From NCBI RefSeq assembly GCF_040939455.1, contig NC_134112.1:21044501-21108500 (forward strand): a stretch of 64,000 nt of DNA. Direction: 5' to 3'. Position 1 is the stretch's first letter. The number at the start of each line of letters is the position of its first letter. Made by a program: the position numbers and the translations under genes. This stretch comes from Microcebus murinus (taxonomy: Eukaryota > Chordata > Mammalia > Primates > Cheirogaleidae). The notes under the pieces are model-generated. The model was not told the DNA's origin and made no database searches. It saw only the letters and a list, made by a program, of their open reading frames with translations. Positions 35,353-47,165 of this stretch are shown here, in pieces.

Positions 35353-35974
35353 GTGAGTAGACTTGTGCTGGTGAAAGGCTCTTTTCTGTGCGTTAATGAC
35401 ATGATGGATGGAAACTGGCAAACAGCTTCTCCAGTGACATGGCCCCCAGAGGGAGGCGTCCCTGCTCATCCAATTCCTGCTGACCCCACTTCCCTGGGGT
35501 ATGGGTGCCATCAGGATCCCATCGGAAACAGCCACCAGCTCACCTGTGTCATTCTCTCTGGGGAGATTTATACCTTTCTGCCCCTTCTCAGCTGCCCTGG
35601 AGATTCCAGCCAGTGCCTGCCTGCCCACCAGGTGGAAATTACTATTAATAGAACATTAACAACCCCGGCACAGTCCTCAGTGCCCAGATGGGTGGACAGT
35701 CAGTCTGCCATATGTACCATCTTCCTAGAAGGGTGAGGCCCCAGTTCTGGCTAAGGCCTATTTCTGTAGTGTGTGTCCATGTGTCTATATGTACATAAGT
35801 GTGTACATCAAGGTGACCAGCCAGCCCAGTTTGCCTGGGACTTAGGAGTTTCCTGTGACACAAGGCCTTCTGTTTTAATACCAGAATAGTTCTAAACAAA
35901 CTGGGTGAGCTGGTCACCATACTGTGCATATAGTTCAATAACTTATATTTCTTATCTTAATATTTAACATAAAT

Positions 35975-36350
35975 ATCGATTAACAAATATTTTCCAAGCA
36001 CTGTGCTTGGCCCTGGGGATTTAGAAATGGAAAGGCCACAAGAAGCCCATGATTTCTTAGGGGATATGGACGTCCTCACAAATAATTCTAGTGAAATGTG
36101 AGCAAGTAACAGTAGTGACATGGCAGTTCAAATGCCCAAGGAACATGTGCAAAGAAAGAGACATTATGTTTGTTGGGACTGGGGGTTGTGAGATGGGGAG
36201 ATGTCAGAGAGGGCTTTGAGAGGAAGTGGTGTGTGAGCTGGGTTTTAAATACTGATGTTTGCTGGTCAGGTGGGAAAAAGAGACTTCTCACCAGAGAGAA
36301 CAAGATGAGCAAATGCACAGGAACTGGCTCTCTTGTTTAGGGACAGGCAG
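35975..36350 (+). repeat. ancient mammalian-wide repeat, diverged
   Basis: It opens 'attttccaagcactgtgctt' then 'ggccctggggattta', and later has 'gagggctttgagaggaagtg' and 'agcaaatgcacaggaactgg'. It is the same family as 21880-22400. The name is not certain. Confidence 0.5.
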
Positions 36351-36404
36351 GAAGTTCAGAGTCACTGGAGTTTGCAAGTGCCAGATTGTGGCCTAATAAC
36401 AAGG

Positions 36405-36560
36405 TAGCTTAGCAGTCAATCAGACCTAGACTTAATTCACAGCTGTGTCTCTCCCTTCTTGTTGGCCTTGGCCAGGTTACTTAACCTTATGCTGTCCCTG
36501 CACAAGGTGTGTAGTGATACCTATTCATAGCACAGGCCTTTTGGAGCTTTCAGTAATAAT
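36405..36560 (+). repeat. MIR SINE
   Basis: 'cagacctagacttaattcac', 'ggccaggttacttaacctta' and 'tagtgatacctattcatagc' follow the MIR core. Confidence 0.55.
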
Positions 36561-37489
36561 CATGGTAGTAAAAGCAACAAAAACAGTAACAACAAATTGG
36601 TGACTACACACCAGATGCTGTTTTAAGTTCTCTCTTTACATATTCATTCTCTTGCCTGGCAGAGCCAGGTGATCTCGGAACTGTGCTCTAGCTATTATGC
36701 TACAGGGCCTTGGTAAATGATCTCTACGTGTAAAAATGCCTGGCACAACGTTCTCCAATTATTCTCACAGTCAACCATGTGTAACCTTTATAATCAGAGA
36801 ATAATATTTTAATACATATAATAATAATAGCTCATATCACATTCTAAGAACTTTGCATAAATTCTTCCCGTTAACCCTGATAACCACGTTAGGAGGCAAA
36901 GGAATGTCATGACCCCAACTTGTTCAGCCCTCTTCTGGTTGCTCTTAACTAGTTTGCTTTGTACTCAAGTGCAGTTTAATTTAATAAGAATTTATGGCGC
37001 ACCTGTTAAAGATTTAGAGGGAAGTGCAAGACACCCCTCACTCCCCCTCCTGAGGTCTGAACCAGTTGAGAGACAGAGACCCAAGTCAGAAAGCCAGTGC
37101 TCTGATCGAAATACCAGCTCCACAGCAGCTGGAGCTGACTTGGGAAACATGGACCAGGGCTGCAGAGCACGTGGGCTTCTTCACATATCTGCTCTGAGCT
37201 GAGGCCCCCCAACCAGACATGGCAGAGCCAGGCAGGTGCAGGACTTGGTCCCCTGCCCAGCTCCCCAGCAGGCTGCTTCTGGAGTGACAGAAATGGTGCA
37301 TGTCTTGTAGAAAACACATCTCAAAAGGAGATAAGATGTGGGTGGCTGAGTTGTGCCCCACCTCCTAGATAAATCCCTCCTCTCAAAGGTGGGGTAAGTG
37401 AGGGGTGGTGAGAGAGGTAAGATGTGTTTTTTTCCTTCCTTTTGTTATTTTAGCAGAGTAGGCTAAAAATGTCTTTTCCCTTAATAAAA

Positions 37490-37695
37490 GCAGTGATCAT
37501 AAGAGCATTATCACTTGTTGAATGCTTAGCATGTACCAGACATTGTATTATACTTGAGATTTTACCTGCATTGAATCATTTAAAAATCCTGACAACGCTG
37601 TGAGATAGAGACACTCATTCCCATCTTGCAGAGGGGGAAATTGAGACTCAGAAAGGTTAAACTCCTTGGGTAAGGTCAAGCAACCATCAAGTAGA
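37490..37695 (+). repeat. MIR/L2-related ancient repeat
   Basis: 'atgcttagcatgtaccagac', 'gcattgaatcatttaaaaat' then 'cctgacaacgctgtgagata', 'agagggggaaattgagactc' and 'ggtaaggtcaagcaacca' are typical of this common mammalian repeat. A shorter relative lies at about 40850-40960. Confidence 0.6.
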
Positions 37696-37854
37696 GATCT
37701 CCAGTTAATCTCAGTTATATGTGAGTCTCAATTCTCTATTCCGTAACCAGCGTTTCCCCACTGTTTGCAAGATTTGGTGCTGTCAGAGGGAAGAGGGATT
37801 GGAGAAATAGGGAGACTTAACTGCTGTTCATAAGAAGCTTATAGTGTATCCATT

Positions 37855-38165
37855 CCAGAGGTTGGCACACTCTCTCTGTAATTTCAGGCTTTATGGGACA
37901 TAGAGTCTTGTTGCAGCTACTCAGCATTGCCACTCTATTGTAAAAGCAGCCACACAGTACATAAACAAATAAGCAAGCCTGCATCCCAGTGAACCTTTAT
38001 TTATGGAAATTGAAATTTGAATTCAACATAATTATCATATATCATTAAATGTTTATCTTTTTTTAACCATTTAAAAATGCAAGTGCCACTCTTCGTTTGT
38101 GGGTCATACAAAACCAGGCAGTGGGACCAGGTTTGGTTCATGGGCCGTAGTTTACCAACCCTTGG
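37855..38165. mobile_element. hAT-type nonautonomous DNA transposon, copy 2 (long form)
   Basis: It begins 'cagaggttggcacactctct' and ends 'gtagtttaccaacccttgg', giving inverted terminal similarity. It includes the longer internal part with 'ccatttaaaaatgcaagtgc'. It is the same family as 22445-22648 and 40268-40468. Confidence 0.75.
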
Positions 38166-39394
38166 TCTAGTCAGTGAGATAAACCAATGAACACACATAA
38201 GCCAGTCACAAAGAGGGGTATACATCCTACCAGAGAGTTATAAATAAAGACCCAAAGAGGGCAGAGGTGGCAATAATTTATTTTGAAGTCCATTGGGGGA
38301 GAGCCTAAAAGAAACAAAACAGAAGCCTGAGTCTTCAACTAGGTTGGCTGAATTTCGCAACTGTGTTTCTTTCCCAAAGTAAGCAACAGTCTACCATTTC
38401 CCTTAAAAATTAAATGAGAGGTGGGAAAAGAAATCAATTTAGAGCAATAATAAGAAAGGCTAATGGTGGTTTGAGATTGTGTTACAGCAGCCTAATTAAA
38501 ATGATTTATAACTGCACAGAAAGGTTCTTTTGCTTCCCCCGTTTATTGAGTAATAGCTCACATTGGCCATTACACCATACAACCCATGGGAAATTACCTA
38601 ATGAGTTCTGCTCAAGGAATATCATCAAACAAGCATATGTCACTTTCCCGGCACCCTTCTTTGTGGGCTGCCCGGGATGTTTTCCAGATCAGAGCCGAAG
38701 GATGTTGGTTAGGGGCGTTCTCGAGGTTTGGGCCCTTATTGGTAATTACAGGATCCTCTAAGCTTTGCTCTCCATTGAGGCGACTTCCTCCCAAAGCCTC
38801 CTCAACCCCGGCTGAGAAGAGAGGCTGCCTTGGGCTGTTGGCGGGCACCTAGCAAATTGAACCAGAAGACATCTGGTGTTGCTGCAACTGTAGGCAAAGC
38901 TTCAGTTCAGAGCAACCTGAAAGGTTTAAAATAGAGTGCATTAGGGGTAGGAAGACTCATTCAGGGAAGTGGGAAGTAGTTTGACCACAAGGCTCAAGAT
39001 TCAAGATCTTTGAGTTCATCTCTGGTATCCCTAAAACGTGGAAAAGCCAGTATTTGGACTCTTTCATGGGACTCTGAAGGAATCCTCTTTTGGACTGTGT
39101 CCTCTACTTAAACTCCTCCTGTTTGGACCCCGGCCAGAGTAGACTCCTCTTCTCCCTGGTTCATCCCATATCAGAATTAAAAATGAGAGGAAACCTGGGG
39201 AGTTTATTGACTTCTAATTTAGCTTAGGATTTGTCAAATTCCATTAAAAGTATAGAATGTATCACAGTCAAAAATAGTCTTGAATTATCCTTAGATAACC
39301 ATTTCATTATAGACTCATAGGCCAAAGGCATTGAGAAATGGAAGCAGTAAACAGAAGTCTGAAATCTAAAACTTGAGCTTTGTAGGGAAGTTGT

Positions 39395-39945
39395 AGATAT
39401 AGTAGAGAGCTCGGCCTCGAGAATCAGCCTGTCTGGGTAGCTGTGCTAAATTACTTTGTCTGTGCCTTGGGCTTCTCAGCCATAAAATGGAGGTGATCAT
39501 GCGAGTTTCAGGTCAATTCCTGACAAGTCAGCTTCAGCAAAATTACTTTCCAGGAAGATCAATTGGCCATTTGTTCAAGAGCTGTTAGACAAATAGCTTA
39601 AACCAGATCCACGGTAGCTGACAGGAGCAGTTTTGCTGCCAGAGGGAGATGCAGGTGCAAGTCCGTCGTGCATGTAAAGCACGTGCCAGTGGGCAATGCT
39701 CGCCACCCGGCATGGGTGGACCGGCCAGTGTCTGCCCGTAGGGCTGCAGTGACGTCGGGGAAAAACTCCAACCTGGAAAACATCCTCAATCATTTGGTGA
39801 GTTGGTTATGCAGCAGACTAGCCATTTAGTGAATAAATCTTTCATGAATTTGTCTACTTTCAGTAATATGCTTTCATAATGGAACTGTTATAAGAAGTTA
39901 AAGAAATGATTCATGCAAAGCATTTAGCACACTGCCTGGCACAAA
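39395..39945 (+). repeat. MIR SINE apparently split by about 350 nt
   Basis: 39395-39510 matches the MIR 5' and core ('cggcctcgagaatcagcctg', 'gccttgggcttctcagccat'). 39885-39945 matches a MIR 3' end ('gcatttagcacactgcctgg'). The intervening 39515-39880 is not MIR and is not assignable. Confidence 0.45.
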
Positions 39946-40267
39946 AAAAGTGAAAAAAGACAAATCTCTTCCCTTGCACACACACATTTTAGAAACCCTG
40001 CCTACAATTATGATTACAGTCTTTTTGCTTCAGTAAGTACCAGTATTGGAGTGGTAATATGTTCTTGGTTTTATGCAGGCTAAAAAAACAAACAAACAAA
40101 CAAAAAAAAAAAACAAAAAAAAACTACTGCCATTAGTAAAATTGGTAAGAAAAATATTTAAAACTTGAAAATAAGGCTGGGGGAAGGGGTCCTTGATCTT
40201 TCCATGTCACACTGGCATATTGTAGAACAGACCTGCCCAAGAATTATTATTAGTAAATTATCTTAGA

Positions 40268-40468
40268 CAGGAGGTAGCACACAGATTGCCAATATTTCTG
40301 GCTTTGCACAGCTCTGTGCCAGCTATTTAACTCTGCTGTTGCAGCCTGAGAGCAGCCATAGACAATGTGTAGATGAATGGGCATGTCTGTGTTTCAATAA
40401 AACTTTATTTATAGTAACAGGCGGCAGTCCAGATTGGCTCAGGGGCCATAATTTGCTGACCCGTGCTT
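40268..40468. mobile_element. hAT-type nonautonomous DNA transposon, copy 3
   Basis: 'caggaggtagcacacagatt', 'gcagccatagacaatgtgta', 'tcaataaaactttatttata' and the end 'ccataatttgctgacccgtg' match the same family, in the same orientation as copy 2. Confidence 0.75.
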
Positions 40469-41227
40469 TTGAAGAACATAGCTGTTTTATAACTTTGCTT
40501 TTTACTATTCGATTCCAGCCTAGGTACTATAAAGTCAGACGCTTATTTATAGATTTTTTTTTTGACTGGTGGAGGAAATAACCCCAAAGGTTATGGTTTT
40601 ATTGCCCTGTAGAACTTAACCAGTTTTGTCTCTAACCTAGAAAAATCTTATTTTAACATATTTCTAAAATGCCTAGAAATACTTAGTTTCTTAACTGTTC
40701 TTAGAACCATCTCTACTACTCTCTCACTGGTTCCCTCATAAATGGGTTAAACACATTTTGACATGTGTTTATTTTACATTTGTTAAGAGTAGTGTTTTTC
40801 AACTTTTACAAATTACACTTTGATAAGATAATTAATTAAAATAATAACTGCCATTGAATGATATGCCAGATACTACATTCAGTACTTACATACTTTAAAT
40901 GCATTTATTCTTATAATATGCTATAAAGTAGGTGTTAATATCCCCATTTTACAGATTTTTCCTCACTGCATACTCCAACAATTAAGCTGAGCTACCTTTC
41001 TTGGGAGATAAACATGATTGACTTAAGTACAACCCTGTTTAACAGGAGCTTTCATTCTCAATTTCCCGATCATAATCCAATTTCTCGGATCTAACACGTG
41101 GTTACAAAAGATATTTATACTCAGACATGTACTCCCTCATGACTTTTTTACCTTGACAGGTTTAAAGATGTTTGTAACATTCCCTCAGCTGTATTCATAC
41201 ACTGTTTGTCATGTTTATTACCTTCAG

Positions 41228-41305
41228 GTGACTTGAAAGATGGTAAAAATAAGACAGACAAGAAGGATCACTCGAACGTCGGAAATGATTCAAAGAAAAC
41301 AGATG
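41228..41305 (+). CDS. PDE1C: PDE1C exon H: charged tail continuation
   Basis: The acceptor is 'catgtttattaccttcag' and the donor is gtaaga. The exon is 78 nt: two bases finishing Gly, 25 codons, and one base of Asp. It encodes DLKDGKNKTDKKDHSNVGND then SKKTD. It is hydrophilic and probably disordered. In the mammalian gene this is the point where alternative C-termini diverge (family knowledge). Here it splices in phase to the exon at 54909. Confidence 0.95.
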
Positions 41306-44115
41306 GTAAGAGTATCATTCTCATTCCATTTTTCCATAAAATGTGCAATTTAGTGCAAGCTTGTTAAAATCATACCTAAAATTGAAATAGTGGTTGTTAA
41401 TATATGCTTATACCCTGAAAAAACCCACTTCCGTATATTTAAAGAGTACTATTATCCCTTTTTCAATAATTTATTGTATAAATTATTGTTCATCTCTTCC
41501 CCTCCACCATAGTTTCTCATCACAACTGCTTTCTATACTCTTTCTTTTCCCAATTACCATTTTTTCATCTTAAGTTTCATAAAAAGTTCATTCTAGACTG
41601 GCTGATTGGACAGCTGGAATGGAGTAACACAGACTGCTAATGTATTTACGAGGTTTTGATTGTGAATTGTGCGACATAAATAGGAAATGTTCTGTGTTTT
41701 TAGTTTTCACATTTTTTACCGTGAATGAGTTATCACTTTCAGTTAAGACAAAAGCAAAACCAGTAATCTGTTCAGCGTTATGTTGGGAGGCAACATAGAT
41801 GGTTGTAGAATACAGTTTGCCAGCAAGAACCAGTCCCAAAACCAAAGTTAGAATGAACCTATTGAATACATCAGAATGTGCTTCATGAGTATTGCTTTCC
41901 CTTTTCATAAACAACATGCCACTTTTTAAAAAATGTGAACATTCAAATTATATTACCCTCCAGACTTTGAACTATTAGATTGAGAAGCCTGCTCTCACCT
42001 TTTATATAAACCTCATTGTTTCACCTATAACATGGGCTCATTCCTAGTTATTCCTTCATACATGGACATAATATGAAGCTAAACATGAAAGTTTCCATGG
42101 AGTGGTTTCTGTTTGAATCCCAGACTCTATTTGAATCATACCTCCCTGGAGGCATCCTATTTGATGCTAAGCTATTCTTTGAATAGTTTGATTAGAATAC
42201 CTTTAAAGAACAAATGCTGGGTAATCAGGTTGAAGAGTAAGAAGAAATCTGAACATAACTCTTCACACATCTGTTATAAAGGAAGCAGCCCATTTAGCTT
42301 TCAGCCCTGAGTGGTGATGACGTGCTCTCTTTACTTGCGTGCATGAAATCAATTCTCAAACCTTTCCTTTTAAGACCATTCAAATAATTCACTCCAGGTG
42401 TCTTACTTATCACATAATACCTGGGGAACACCTACTTGCAATTTTTCACCAACTTGCTTATGCAAATGGAAATCACTTAACTAATGAGTGTGCCCTCCTT
42501 GAATCATTGTGACTACGCATTGAATTACACAGAGATAAAATAGAATTCAAAATGACAGTTTCTCAGCCAGACTCCATTATGGGTAAGGTTTGTTCAAATA
42601 CCAGAAGCTCTTTGCCAGACTTTATTAAACCCAAGTCAAGGCAACTCAAGCCAGAAAATGTACAGGGGAGGAATGGTGTCAGCTATCAACCCAGCACCTG
42701 GACGCCTGCCCCATCCTGCATCTGGCGACTGGCCTATTGCTCTCTGATCTAAATTTCTACAGCATAAAAGCCCAGCACAAATCGAGTCACAAATTTGTAA
42801 GATGTGATCTTGAATCTTGTTGCATTTTTGTATTGTGGTGTACAAATATCTTCTATAATGTTGTCATGTGGCCATTACGTATTAAATTTATCACTTTCAT
42901 AAGGTCCTTTTATTTTAACTGTGACTCTTTTAACTGAATTATTCCCAAATATTTAAAAGAATTAAACAGTTCTGGGGGGAAAGTGATGAAATAGATTGTA
43001 TATTCTATTATACAAATAAGTGTAAAGTTTGATTGTTGAATGAACAGGATTCTTGATTTCATGGGGCAGTAAGCAAGCTGTAATTAATAAAGAAGTGGCA
43101 GTCTCTGATGTCTAACCCCCTTTCCCTCTATAACCCTAATCTTCCAGTGCCTCAGGTGGGGCCTGGTGTGCCCATGTACTTGCAAGTTTGTACGCAAACA
43201 TAAGCATGAACAATTTGCATTTTAATTTCACCTGATGAACTAACATGAAATCAGTCATCATTACTGCTTTGATATCAATGGAATTTAGAGCATTGAGCTC
43301 AGTGATTTGTACTATTTTAGTCCAAAATCTTTATCAGGACTAAAGCTAATTTTTGGTGGCATCAAGTGGAAAAGAATTGATCAGTCTCACCCCTTCCTTT
43401 TTGGTCATTAAAGCCAACTTCAGAAAATTAAGAAAAGGGATTATATATCAGTAGATATATTGATATTTTTATACTATGTAGACATAAACAGATACATATT
43501 AAACATTTCATTTTTGGATCCTGTTATATGATGACCACAGGGAGTCAATTTAACTATTTCTAATGTCCCTACCCCGACTCCGACCCCAGGGAACCATTGG
43601 TGACCAGTTCTCTCTAATTTTTGAGAGGGAGTATCCAGGTACTATTCATGCCCAGTATGATCTAACCCACTATGGTTTTTAGTTGCAGCATTGTAAACAT
43701 TCAGAGAGAAACACAATGGAAACCAGACCACAGTTGGTTATTCCCAAACTCCCATGAACCCAGGCATGCACAGGGGGACATAGTGTGTGTTGAAAGAGTA
43801 AATTACATCCTGGCATAATGAACACATTCCAGTTTTACATTATCTCTATAAGGCTACTCAGGTACTATTTAATACCCTGCAGCACTAATTTTCCAACTGA
43901 CTTCAAGGAATGGATGTCGTTTGAAAGTACCTTGCTGATCCCTAGGGAGAAATGTACTAACATAAAAAGTGTAGGTCTCTGAGCCAAGATTCTCCTGGTG
44001 TCTAAACTTTTCCACTAGCATTGGAAGACTTGTGGGGTACCACACAAATGAATTCTTTTCAGTGCATTTTTAGCCATGTTTATAATAACATAGGCTCTTG
44101 GATCTGCCATAATTT

Positions 44116-44455
44116 TTTTCTTTTCTTTTCTTTTTTTGAGACAGTGTCTCACTTTGTTGCCCGGGCTAGAGTGAGTGCCGTCGTGTCAGCCTAGCTCGCA
44201 GCAACCTCAAACTCGTGGGCTCAAGCAATCCTGCTGCCTCAGCCTCCCAAGTAGCTGGGACTACAAGCATGCGCCACCATGCCTGGCTAATTTTTTCTCT
44301 ATATATATTAGTTGGCCAATTAATTTCTTTCTATTTATAGTAGAGACAGGGTCTCACGCTTGCTCCAGCTGGTTTCGAACTTCTGACCTTGAGCAATCCG
44401 CCCGCCTTGGCCTCCCAGAGTGCTAAGATTACAGGCGTGAGCTACTTCCCCCAGC
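44116..44455 (-). mobile_element. strepsirrhine-type Alu, minus strand
   Basis: A T-rich start, 'gagacagtgtctcactttgt', 'cagcctcccaagtagctggg', a long AT-rich linker with 'agttggccaattaatttctt', 'agtagagacagggtctcacg' and an end at 'cccccagcc'. It is flanked by a 9-bp repeat ccataattt at 44107-44115 and 44456-44464. The extended linker is the lineage-diagnostic part. Confidence 0.92.
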
Positions 44456-44696
44456 CCATAATTTCTTGTAGTTGCCCAGAAATATAAACTTGCCCTTAAC
44501 TTTACTTGACCATGTTAATAGAGATGTAGGAGATAACCACGTTTATGTCTCTCAAATGATTGATTATAATTAGGCCTTGCATGTTTATTAGCCAAGTCCC
44601 AGGGAGGGAGTTCAGCAGGAGTTTCTCCTTCATTGAATATTCTGGGAATTGGAGTATTTATGAATGTTGGTCCATGACATTTAAAAGTCAGTTGTG

Positions 44697-45011
<315 letters not shown>

Positions 45012-45025
45012 AAAAGTCAGTTGTG

Positions 45026-47165
45026 AAGAGTGGAAAGTGTAGACAAAAGGCAATCTATGGATGTCTGCTCTTGCCAAAGAGAAGTAACAAAAATTTGGAT
45101 TTACCCTCCCACCTGATACAATGAAGAAAACCCTGACAACATATGTAAAAAAGTGATTTTCCAGACACTGGACATCAGGAAATGGAGGAAAATTGAGCTC
45201 TAAGAGACAGGAAGTAACTGAACTGAGTCCCACCATTGCCTCAACTAACTGCCTTGAGAGGATGTCCAGGCAACATAGAGGGGAGGGACATAGGCAGATC
45301 TGGTTGACTATTTGAGATGAGAAGTTGAATAAGAATCCAAGAAGACCAAGATGGCTACAGCTAACAGAATAAAGTACTGGAGATAAGAGGGCTCTAGAGA
45401 ACTAGAACTCCAGAGATATGAAGAGTACGCTTCAGAGTACAGGAGTCCCCCATTATTAGTGGTTTTGCTTTCTGCATTTTCAATGACCTATAGTCAACTA
45501 TACTCCTGAAGTATTAAATGGAAAATTCTAGAAATAAACAATTCATAAGTTTTAAATTGTGCACTGTTCTGAGAGAATGATGAAATCTCATGCTGTCCTG
45601 CTCTGTCCTGCCTGGGACATGAATCATCCCTTTGTCCAATGTCCATGCTGTATGCTACCTGCTTGTTCATCACTTAGTAGCTGTATCTATTACTGGATTG
45701 ATTGTTAAGGTACTGCAGTGCTTGGGTTCAAGTAACTCTTATTTTACTTAATAATGACACCAAAGCACAAAAATAGTGATGCTGGCAATTCAGATATGCC
45801 AAAGAGAAGCCACATAGTGAGTGCTTCTTTTGAGTGAAAAGATGAACATTCTTAATAAAGACAGAAAAAAATTTTTGTATATCAAGCTGCTAAGATCCAT
45901 GGTAAGAATGAATCTTCTATCAATGAAATTGTAAAGAAGAAAAAATAAATTTGTGTGTAGTATTAATATATATAGTGTTCGGTACTATCTGTGGTTTTAG
46001 GCAGCCACTGGGAGTTTGGGAACATTATCACCCACAGGTAAGGGGGGACTACTGTACTGAGCAATCTGTGCAATGAGGAAACTACCTGAAGCCAGGAGAG
46101 AACCATCCAAGAGTATTAGAGGGAAGAAGCCTGATATTCACACAGGGCAGGGAAAAGTGCCTGTTCTCACTAGTCAGACTTAAATATCTGATTATTTAAA
46201 GAAAACTAGGTAGAATAATCATAATTGTCTTGCTTTAGTAGTGGGGAATAATTAGCTGTAGGCTAAATGCTGCTGCCTTCCTACCTAACAAATCTTTAAA
46301 GTGAGACTTAAAAGGATCAAAGTGTTTCCAAGTAACTGTGTCCCAGAATAAAGCTCAAGGATATATATAGGAATACAACAATATCCAGCACCCAAAAAGG
46401 TAAAATCCACAATGTTTGGCATCCAATCAGAAATTAGTGGGCATGCAAAGCAGCTAGAAAACACCACCCATAACAAGGAAAAAAAAAAAAAAACTCAGCC
46501 AATTGAAACCAACCCAGAACTAAAGCAGATGTTAGAATTAGCAGACAAAGACATTAAAGCAGTTCTTAGAATTGTAGTCCATATGTTCAGAAGTTAAGTG
46601 GTGACATGGAAGATATTTTAAAAAGCTTGAGATCAAACTTCTAAGTATGAAAACTACAATGTCTGATATGAAAAATGCTCTGGAGGGTATTAGGGAAATA
46701 ACATTGGGTGGGATTAATGGTAAATACACTGGGTGGGATGAGACATTATAGAGAAAAAGAGTAGTGAAAAGATTAGCAATAGAAACTGTCCAAAATAAAA
46801 CTCAGAAAAAGAAATAAAAGCAGAACAAAGAATACAATACAAATGATCATAAAGAGCATCAGTGGTTGTAGGATACTGTCAAGTAATATAATATATGTGT
46901 ATTTGGAATCCCAAAGTAGAGGAGAGAGGGGGGGAGGAAAGGAAAAAATTTAAAGATGCAATGGCTATAATTTTGCCAAATGATGGAAAACTATAAATCC
47001 ATAGACTCAAGCACAATAGCACAACTCAAATCCCCCACCCTGCAAGAAACTTTAAGGAAAGGCAGAAGGATAACTATGCCAAATGGCAATATGGACCTAC
47101 ACAAAGGAATGAAGAGCATTAAAAATGGTACTACATGGATAAATATATATGATTTTTTTATTAAA
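45026..47165 (+). repeat. old L1/HAL1-type 5' region and ORF1-like body
   Basis: Blocks of an old L1-related element in order: 'atttggatttaccctcccac', 'gacactggacatcaggaaat', 'agataagagggctctagaga', then beyond the Tigger insertion 'cacacagggcagggaaaagt', 'aacaatatccagcacccaaa', 'gaattagcagacaaagacat' and 'ctacacaaaggaatgaagag'. The ORF1-like part is broken by stops (longest frame 46412-46597). HAL1 versus other L1M is not resolved. Confidence 0.7.
45440..46054 (+). mobile_element. internally deleted Tigger (pogo-like) DNA transposon
   Basis: The left end 'caggagtcccccattattag' pairs with the right end, whose reverse complement is 'cagtagtccccccttacctg', giving inverted terminal repeats. It is flanked by TA at 45438-45439 and 46055-46056. 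Inside, 'atgacaccaaagcacaaaaa' starts a degraded transposase N-terminus (an MTPKHKNSDAGNSDMPKRSH-like reading), which soon stops. At 615 bp the catalytic region is deleted. It sits within the old L1/HAL1-type element. Confidence 0.9.

Larger units (their letters stand above)
35353..41227 (+). other. PDE1C: intron between exons G and H (5.9 kb)
   Basis: It holds MIR/L2-type and hAT-type relics listed separately, plus an A-rich run at about 40083-40125. The stretches 35353-35960, 36600-37480, 38170-39380 and 40470-40840 show nothing assignable. The 221-codon frame that overlaps exon G is out of frame with PDE1C. Confidence 0.82.

Noticed and set aside
35071..35736. 221-codon + strand open frame overlapping PDE1C exon G
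   Set aside because: It is in a different frame from the PDE1C exon, runs from intron through exon into intron, and has no recognisable protein features. The GC- and A-rich exon composition explains its length.
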